This document shows positions 5,508 through 10,599 of a DNA stretch of 10,599 nt, one piece after another (the stretch's first letter is position 1; every line of letters begins with the position of its first letter). Source of the stretch: Bacteroidales bacterium (GTDB lineage: Bacteria > Bacteroidota > Bacteroidia > Bacteroidales > UBA932). The notes below the pieces were generated by a model. The model worked only from the letters and a program-made list of their open reading frames with translations, was not told the origin of the DNA and did not search any database. The stretch is from contig JAGAAD010000064.1 in the NCBI GenBank assembly GCA_017615445.1, positions 1 to 10,599 of the forward strand. The letters are read 5' to 3'. Made by a program: the position numbers and the translations under genes.

Positions 5508-6674
5508 ATGGCTGAAAATCTTAATATTGGTCTTTGCTGCGACGCGTTTCCGCCCGTGATGGACGGCGTGTCGGTCTGTGTGGAAAACTATGCTTACTGG
5601 CTCCAGAAGAAGGTTGGCGGTGTGGGCGTCATCACCCCCAACGTCCCTTCGGCCGATTACAGTAAGAACGACTATGAAGTCCTGGGCTATCCCTCGATTC
5701 CCGTCCCCTTCCGCCACCCCTATGTCACCGGAATGGCCGAGATGGACCCTATCTACCTCACCCGCCTTCTCCAGCGGCAGTTCAAGATAGTCCATGCCCA
5801 CTGCCCGTTCAGCTCGGGCAAGGCCGCCCTCAGGATCGCGAAGGTGCAGAACATCCCTATGGTGGCCACCTTCCACTCCAAGTACCGCGACGACTTTATG
5901 CGCGTGCTGAAGAGCGGGCTGGTGGTGGACGAAGTGATCAAGACCATTATCGCCTTCTACCAGCAGGCGGACGAAGTCTGGGTGCCGCAGGAGTCTGTCA
6001 AGGACGTCATCTATGACTATGGCTACAAAGGCGAGGTGCAGGTGGTGGACAACGGAAGCGACCTGGTCGCCGACTATTCAGACGAGTATTTCGCAGACGT
6101 GCGACGCGAGCTCGGTGTCGGACAGGACGAGTTAGTGCTCCTGTTCGTGGGCCAGCACATCTGGGAGAAGGGCACGCGCTTCATAATCGACACGCTCGAG
6201 CAGATCAAGGATCTGCCGTTCCGCATGTTCTTCGTGGGCACCGGTTACGCTGCCGGCGACATGAAGAGAATGGTCCATGAAAAAGGCCTGGACGACAAGA
6301 CCACCTTCGTGGGAGTCTTGACGGACCGCGCCCAGATTAAGAAGTACTACGCAGTCGCGGACCTGTTCCTCTTCCCGTCGCTCTACGACAACGCGCCGCT
6401 GGTGGTCCGCGAGGCCGCCGCTCTCCACACGCCGGCAGTGATGGTCAAAGACAGCACAGCCAGCACCATCCTTCAGGACGACTACAACGGCTTCCTGATC
6501 GAAAACAGCATAGAATCTTTCGAGAACAAACTGAGAGGCCTCGCCGCCAACCGCGACCTTGTGCGCCGCGCCGGCATCGAAGCCTCACACACCATCGTCC
6601 GCAGTTGGGAAAACGTTGTGGACGAGGTCCTCATGCGCTACCGCGATCTCATCGCCAGAAAGAAGTTGTTCTAG
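5508..6674 (+). CDS. Glycosyltransferase family 4 (GT-B fold)
   Basis: A 388-residue retaining glycosyltransferase of the GT4 type with a GT-B fold, likely cytosolic and membrane-associated. The N-terminal acceptor half shows FPPVMDGVSVCVENYAYWL (14-32), with the Gly-rich turn of the family, and HAHCPFSSGKAAL (96-108). The donor half shows VDNGSD (180-185), LLFVGQHIWEKGT (211-223) and LFLFPSLYDNAPLVVREAA (286-304). In the last block the usual E-x7-E donor motif reads D294-x7-E302. The sugar donor and acceptor cannot be told; relatives glycosylate diacylglycerol, inositol or polysaccharide precursors. It follows queF by 2 bases and ends 9 bases from the converging EnvC-like gene. Nothing in it points to queuosine glycosylation, and its place in this operon is unexplained. 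Confidence 0.9.
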   Translation: MAENLNIGLCCDAFPPVMDGVSVCVENYAYWLQKKVGGVGVITPNVPSADYSKNDYEVLGYPSIPVPFRHPYVTGMAEMDPIYLTRLLQRQFKIVHAHCPFSSGKAALRIAKVQNIPMVATFHSKYRDDFMRVLKSGLVVDEVIKTIIAFYQQADEVWVPQESVKDVIYDYGYKGEVQVVDNGSDLVADYSDEYFADVRRELGVGQDELVLLFVGQHIWEKGTRFIIDTLEQIKDLPFRMFFVGTGYAAGDMKRMVHEKGLDDKTTFVGVLTDRAQIKKYYAVADLFLFPSLYDNAPLVVREAAALHTPAVMVKDSTASTILQDDYNGFLIENSIESFENKLRGLAANRDLVRRAGIEASHTIVRSWENVVDEVLMRYRDLIARKKLF

Positions 6675-6683
6675 CGCCTCGCC

Positions 6684-7871
6684 CTACCTCAGCCACAGCT
6701 CAGGGTCCTGGGGGTCGGTGACTTTCCATAGCTGGAAGTGCAGCTGGGTTTCTCCGCCGATGGTGTCCACATAACCGAGGACATCGCCCACCTTGACTTT
6801 GTCGCCGGTCGCCACCTTCGCATCGCGCAGTTTGCAGTAGAAGGTGTAGTACTCGCCGTGCTGGACCAGCACGCACTGACGGTAGCCCGGCATCACCGCC
6901 ACATTTTTGACCGTGCCGGCGAAGACGGCTTTCACCGGCTCGCCCGCCGCCGTGGCGATATTGCAGCCGTTGTTGAACGGCATTTTGACATTGGTGTAGA
7001 CCGGGTGGTTGTGCTGGCCGAACTGGCCCACGACCGTGCCCTGCACGGGCCACGGCAGCTTGCCCTTGTTGGCCGCGAATTCGTTGGACAGCTTGATGTC
7101 CGCCTGACTCTTCGGGCTGCTCTTGCCGGTGGTGCCTTTCTTTCCTCCGGCGCCGGCCTGCTTCTGCACGAACTCGCGTATGGACTTGTTCAGAGCCTCG
7201 GCCTCACGCTGCTTCTTCGCCAGCTGCTTCTGGTACTCAGCCTTGCCTTTCTTGAGCTTTTCGACCGTGGCCCTCTCGCTCTTTTCGTCCGCCTTGAGCG
7301 ACTGGAGCTCGGCAGAACGGGCCTGGAGCAGCGACAGTTCTTCCGCCCGGAGCGAATCTAGCGCAGCCATCTGACGCTCGAGCGCGGTTTTCTGGTCGCG
7401 GATGTCCCTGGCCTGGGCGCGCATGTCTTCGGACATGCTGTGGAGGTAGTTGTAACGCCGCAGCATCTGGCCGAAATCCTTGCCCGCGAAGATGTAGGTC
7501 AGCCACATCCTGGTGTCGCGGTTCACATAGGCTCTCCGAATCAGCAGTTCGTAGGCGTCCAGCATCATCTGGTAGCGCTCCGAGGCCTTCGAGATGTCCT
7601 TTTTCTTCTGCCCGATCCGCATGTTGGTGGAGTCTATCTGCCGGCCCAACTCGGCGGCGAGTTCCTTGCCCGCCGCAATCTTCTTGCGCGTGAGCGTCAG
7701 CTGGGCGAGGGCGTCCGAACTCTGGGCCTCGTTGGCCCTGATCTGCTTGTCCAGCCTGGCTATCTCGTCCTGCACCTTGGACAGCTTTTTCTGCATGCCG
7801 TCCTTGGTCTGGCCGGCGGCGAAAGCTGCGGCAAGCATTATCAGAACTGCACAACAGAGACTGCGTTTCAT
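6684..7871 (-). CDS. EnvC-like murein hydrolase activator, M23/LytM domain
   Basis: A 395-residue exported protein. Residues 1-20 are a signal peptide (MKRSLCCAVLIMLAAAFAAG). Residues 23-235 are almost unbroken charged coiled coil with Lys/Glu/Arg/Gln heptads, as in EnvC, which binds FtsEX through its coil and switches on periplasmic amidases at the septum. A Gly/Lys/Ser linker (240-256) leads to a LytM (M23) domain at about 271-395. That domain is degenerate: the zinc His-x-x-x-Asp reads N300-G-C-N304 in NNGCNI, the YxHL His is Lys347, and the HxH pair reads Q376-L-H378. It is therefore probably a regulator, not an endopeptidase. Its ATG overlaps the upstream TPR gene's stop by 4 bases (ATGA), implying coupled translation. 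Confidence 0.9.
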   Translation of the reverse strand: MKRSLCCAVLIMLAAAFAAGQTKDGMQKKLSKVQDEIARLDKQIRANEAQSSDALAQLTLTRKKIAAGKELAAELGRQIDSTNMRIGQKKKDISKASERYQMMLDAYELLIRRAYVNRDTRMWLTYIFAGKDFGQMLRRYNYLHSMSEDMRAQARDIRDQKTALERQMAALDSLRAEELSLLQARSAELQSLKADEKSERATVEKLKKGKAEYQKQLAKKQREAEALNKSIREFVQKQAGAGGKKGTTGKSSPKSQADIKLSNEFAANKGKLPWPVQGTVVGQFGQHNHPVYTNVKMPFNNGCNIATAAGEPVKAVFAGTVKNVAVMPGYRQCVLVQHGEYYTFYCKLRDAKVATGDKVKVGDVLGYVDTIGGETQLHFQLWKVTDPQDPELWLR

Positions 7872-9244
7872 TTCTGGCGGGACTTGGCTTCGTACAACGC
7901 TTTATAATAGAGGGCGAGTTCCTTCTCGCCGAGGGCGTCCAGCACCAAATAGTAGTGCCTCAGGACGGCTTCGTCTTCCTTGCCGCCGTAGATGATAGCT
8001 CTCTTGAAATAGTTCTTCGCCTCGGACGGCCGCTTCAATAAATATAGAATGTACCCGTAGGTGTCCAGATAACTCACATTGTCCGGATCGCCCTCCACCG
8101 TCCGGCGGCTCATCTTTTCGGCCTTTCTCAGATTACGCTTTTCGAGCGAAAGGAAATACGCGTAATTGTTGAGGGTCATCAGATTGTCCGGGTCGGCCTT
8201 GAGAGCCTTTTCATAGGTGCAGAAAGCCTTGTTCTTGCGCCCTGTTTTGTACAGGCAGTCGGCCTTGATGCAAAGAAGTTCCACCCGCTCCTTGGGTTTG
8301 CTGAAATTCTTCAGCGCTTCGTCGCAGGCGGCGATCACATCCCGGTCCGTGCCCTCGCGCATGATGATGCTGATCCAGATCGAGGTGGCGCTGTAGTTCC
8401 ACGGGTTGCTGTCTTTCCACTGCTTGAAGTAGGCGATGCCCTTTTCCTTCTGCTCGGTGGAGTAGAACCAGCGGCCTGCCGGCACCAGCGCGCACGAGTC
8501 CGTGGGGTGGGTCTGCACGAACGCGTCCATGATGCCGTCTATCTGCTTGTGCCAGATGCGGTAGGTCTGCGCGTCCAGCCGGTCCACCACCCGGTCTATG
8601 TAGGACGACTTCACGTCCGCGGTCAGGCCGTTCGCCCGGACCAGCGTCTCCACCGTGGTGAAATAGCCCAGCAAATTGCCTTCCTGCAGGCTCAGCTCGG
8701 CCTTCGCATACAATGCCGGCGGGTACTCCTCCTCCACCGCCAGCGCCTCTTCGAAATAGCGCATGGCCAGCGAATCGTTGCGGTCCTCGAGCCATGCGTG
8801 CTCGCCGAGCTTGGTCAGGATGTAGGGCGTGCGGTACTTGCGCGGGAACAGCCGGGCCATCTCCAGATGCAGCGAATCGGCCGCTGCCTCCTTGCCCATA
8901 TAGCTATAGGCGGCATACAGTTCTTCGTAGTAACTGCTGTTCGAGGGGTCACGCTGAATCGCCAGCTCGAAATCGAGCGCGGCTTCCGTGTAACGCCCGA
9001 GCCCCAGGCAGCAAAGGCCGCGGTAGTAGAGCAGAGCGTCATCCGCCGTCGTGTCGGCGGCCATCATCAGATCGAGCGAATCCAGCGCGGCCTGATACTG
9101 GCCTTCGGCCACCAGCGCGGCCACATCGGAAATGTCTGCGGCGAGGGGCACATACGGCCCCGGTTCGGGCAGTATCTCCTGCGCGCGCAGGCCAAAGCCA
9201 AACGCCAGCACCGCCAAGGCGGCTATGAGGGTTCTTCGAAGCAT
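7868..9244 (-). CDS. Exported tetratricopeptide-repeat protein
   Basis: A 458-residue TPR protein with an N-terminal signal peptide (MLRRTLIAALAVLAFGFGLRAQ; probable cleavage after Ala21), so it should act in the periplasm or on a membrane face as a protein-binding scaffold. TPR-like helical pairs are seen at about 70-102 (LLYYRGLCCLGLGRYTEAAL), 156-190, 322-352 (KADCLYKTGRKNKAF) and best at 355-422 (LNNYAYFLSLEKRNLRKAEK, then LDTYGYILYLLKRPSEAK). The family occurs before envC-like genes in many Bacteroidales; its role is not established. The frame is open to 9319, but ATG 9244 gives the signal peptide and lies just after a -7 box. It overlaps the EnvC-like gene by 4 bases and is divergent from the ECF sigma gene. 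Confidence 0.88.
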   Translation of the reverse strand: MLRRTLIAALAVLAFGFGLRAQEILPEPGPYVPLAADISDVAALVAEGQYQAALDSLDLMMAADTTADDALLYYRGLCCLGLGRYTEAALDFELAIQRDPSNSSYYEELYAAYSYMGKEAAADSLHLEMARLFPRKYRTPYILTKLGEHAWLEDRNDSLAMRYFEEALAVEEEYPPALYAKAELSLQEGNLLGYFTTVETLVRANGLTADVKSSYIDRVVDRLDAQTYRIWHKQIDGIMDAFVQTHPTDSCALVPAGRWFYSTEQKEKGIAYFKQWKDSNPWNYSATSIWISIIMREGTDRDVIAACDEALKNFSKPKERVELLCIKADCLYKTGRKNKAFCTYEKALKADPDNLMTLNNYAYFLSLEKRNLRKAEKMSRRTVEGDPDNVSYLDTYGYILYLLKRPSEAKNYFKRAIIYGGKEDEAVLRHYYLVLDALGEKELALYYKALYEAKSRQK

Positions 9245-9250
9245 GCTCCA

Positions 9251-9258
9251 CAAAAATA
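9251..9258 (-). promoter_or_regulatory. -7 box of the TPR/EnvC operon
   Basis: The minus strand reads TATTTTTG, an exact TAnnTTTG, six bases before the ATG at 9244. No TTTG is found at the -33 spacing. The very short leader supports the choice of the start codon at 9244. Confidence 0.45.
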
Positions 9259-9270
9259 CTATAAAATGCT

Positions 9271-9278
9271 TACTTTTG
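9271..9278 (+). promoter_or_regulatory. -7 box of the ECF sigma factor operon
   Basis: TACTTTTG is an exact TAnnTTTG, 15 bases before the sigma factor ATG. It lies 12 bases from the divergent TPR -7 box, so two polymerases could not occupy both at once. No TTTG occurs at the -33 spacing. Confidence 0.45.
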
Positions 9279-9293
9279 TGTAGAAGTAATTCG

Positions 9294-9848
9294 ATGCGTA
9301 TGCAACTTTTTGGAGGCAAGTCGCATCTTAATACGTGGTTGGAAGACGCAAAGTCCGGCGACCGTCGGGCTCAGAAAGCGATCTACGACATGCTGGCGGA
9401 CAAAATGTTCGCCGTTTGTCTGCGCTATATGGGAGACCGCGACAGCGCGCAGGATGTGCTGCAAGACGGTTTTGTGACCCTCTTCAGCAAGTTGGACACC
9501 TACCTGGGCGAAGGCTCTTTCGAGGGCTGGGCCCGCAAGATCTTTGTTAACACTGCGCTGATGTCCCTGCGAAAGCACGACGTGCTGAAGCAGAGCGACG
9601 ATGTGGACGAAGCCCGCGGTATAATAGCCGACACCCCGTCCGCGACGGCCCAGATAGGGTACAAAGAGCTGCTCAAGATGGTAGCCGCTCTGCCTCCGGG
9701 GTTGAGAACAGTCTTCAACATGTATGTGATAGAAGGTTATTCCCACAAAGAAATCGGAGAAGCCCTCGGAATCTCGGAAGTCACATCGCGCTCACAGCTT
9801 CAACGAGCCAGGGTGACGCTGCAGAAAAAGATCAAAGAACAGTATTAA
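9294..9848 (+). CDS. ECF-type RNA polymerase sigma factor
   Basis: A 184-residue sigma-70 family protein of the extracytoplasmic-function class, with only regions 2 and 4. Region 2 is at about 26-93: YDMLADKMFAVCLRYMGDRDSAQDVLQDGFVTLFSKL, then the promoter-melting and -10 reading segment GSFEGWARKIFVNTALMSLRK. Region 4 is at about 122-182, with the helix-turn-helix YSHKEIGEALGISEVTSRSQLQRAR (149-173), which reads the -35 element. The start could be ATG 9294 or 9300; the frame is open further up, but a promoter box at 9271 makes the longer forms unlikely. It is one base from the next ATG (TAA-G-ATG), the classic layout for a sigma factor coupled to a membrane partner. Its target promoters are unknown. 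Confidence 0.94.
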   Translation: MRMQLFGGKSHLNTWLEDAKSGDRRAQKAIYDMLADKMFAVCLRYMGDRDSAQDVLQDGFVTLFSKLDTYLGEGSFEGWARKIFVNTALMSLRKHDVLKQSDDVDEARGIIADTPSATAQIGYKELLKMVAALPPGLRTVFNMYVIEGYSHKEIGEALGISEVTSRSQLQRARVTLQKKIKEQY

Positions 9849-9849
9849 G

Positions 9850-10599
9850 ATGCGTAAAGACACAAATAAAGATCTGGACCTCCTCTTCAAGGAGGCTCTC
9901 GCAGACGCCGAGGTGAAAGCACCCCGCGGCGTCTGGAAGGCTGTGTCGGCGCGTCTGGATTCGGCGGCTCCGGCCGCGGCAGCCGCACCTCGGCGCTCAT
10001 GGCTAGCCTGGGGCGCGCCTGCGTTTGCTTTTGCGGCAGCAGCAATCGCCGTTTTCTTCTTTGTAGGCAACTCTGAAAAAACTATCATACAGTCCGGAGA
10101 GGAGACTCTCGCCGTCGTGAACGATCAGCCGTCAGGCCCCGTTGCGATGGTGGAAGAAGCGGTAATTCCGAGCGCAGTCGAGGAATCCCGCCCCGTAGTC
10201 GCGAAGTCAGTCCGCGCCGGCTTCGTCCCGAAAGAAATCCAGACCCCCGAGCAGATTTCAGTTCTTCCTTCAAGCAAATCGGAGGAAATCGTAGAAATCC
10301 CAGCTGAGGCTGAGCAGGAAAACCAGGAAGGCGAAACAGCTCATACCCCTTGGGTGGATCCGTTCGCTGAGATCCTGGCCGAAGAGGCTCAGGCTGCGAA
10401 GAAATCAGTCGGAAAGACAGCGATTAAACTCGGCGGTATTATCGGAGGAAACGATTCTCACTACGGCTCGAAGCCTTCGTTCTCCAGCGGTCTTCCGTCC
10501 GCCGGAATTCAGGAGACCAGCCTCTCCATCTACGGCATCCCCGTTTCGCTTGGTCTCAGCGCGCGTTATCACTTCACGGAAAAGCTTGCAGTGAGCGCC
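9850..10599 (+). CDS. Membrane protein after ECF sigma factor, with barrel-like C-terminus (partial)
   Basis: The first 250 codons of a gene cut by the window end, still open. Residues 1-37 are a cytoplasmic helix region (DLDLLFKEALADAE, then APRGVWKAVSARL), like the N-termini of proteins that follow ECF sigma factors in this phylum. One transmembrane segment is seen at about 53-72 (AWGAPAFAFAAAAIAVFFFV) after an Ala-rich stretch and an Arg pair. Residues 75-180 are an acidic, Pro/Glu-rich, probably disordered periplasmic region. From about 182 the sequence turns into beta strands, with SLSIYGIPVSLGLSARYHF near 226-244, resembling the start of an outer-membrane-type barrel domain (PorT-like). 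The natural reading is an anti-sigma or sigma-regulator role, by position; no zinc-binding anti-sigma motif is seen. Confidence 0.8.
   Translation, partial: MRKDTNKDLDLLFKEALADAEVKAPRGVWKAVSARLDSAAPAAAAAPRRSWLAWGAPAFAFAAAAIAVFFFVGNSEKTIIQSGEETLAVVNDQPSGPVAMVEEAVIPSAVEESRPVVAKSVRAGFVPKEIQTPEQISVLPSSKSEEIVEIPAEAEQENQEGETAHTPWVDPFAEILAEEAQAAKKSVGKTAIKLGGIIGGNDSHYGSKPSFSSGLPSAGIQETSLSIYGIPVSLGLSARYHFTEKLAVSA

Noticed and set aside
6675..6683. Terminator between the converging glycosyltransferase and EnvC-like genes
   Set aside because: The gap is only 9 bases and neither strand shows a stem followed by a T-run there.
9245..9319. 25-residue N-terminal extension of the TPR protein
   Set aside because: It would place the signal peptide internally and start upstream of the -7 box, overlapping the sigma factor's start.

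Overview
The window looks like chromosomal DNA of a GC-rich member of the Bacteroidales (Bacteroidota). The reasons are promoter boxes of the Bacteroidota type (TAnnTTTG near -7, with one clear TTTG near -33), almost no Shine-Dalgarno sequences, and gene families typical of the phylum: an ECF sigma factor followed by a membrane protein with a barrel-like C-terminus, a TPR lipid-envelope-type protein coupled to an EnvC-like protein, and a one-domain QueF. Genus cannot be fixed from this sequence.

Layout. 1-241 is the 3' end of a cyclophilin-type peptidylprolyl isomerase. 300-885 (minus) is a hicAB toxin-antitoxin pair, much more AT-rich than its neighbours, with its own promoter wrapped around a perfect 14-bp palindrome. 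918-2456 (minus) is a YifB/ComM-type AAA+ protein. Divergent from it, 2504-2929 (plus) is tsaE, for the t6A tRNA modification; a 23-bp near-perfect inverted repeat lies between the two starts. 2965-4179 (minus) is an unrecognised lipoprotein with about seven 40-residue repeats suggesting a beta-propeller. 4278-6674 (plus) is a queuosine operon: promoter, structured leader, yhhQ-type queuosine precursor transporter, queF and a family-4 glycosyltransferase, joined by gaps of 1 and 2 nt. 6684-9244 (minus) is a TPR-protein/EnvC-like pair overlapping by 4 nt. 9294-10599 (plus) is an ECF sigma factor and the first 250 codons of its partner membrane protein, cut by the window end.

The most interesting element is the 4297-4350 leader of the transporter. 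It can fold into an H-type pseudoknot with the architecture of a class I preQ1 riboswitch: a short P1 stem, a 10-nt loop ending in C, an A-rich tail, and a second helix pairing the loop to CAAG just before the start codon. A competing hairpin uses the same loop bases, so a simple translational on/off switch can be drawn. The two genes behind it import a queuosine precursor and make preQ1, the ligand, so feedback control fits well. No gene-free stretch exceeds 170 bases, and I found no tRNA, rRNA, CRISPR or insertion sequence.
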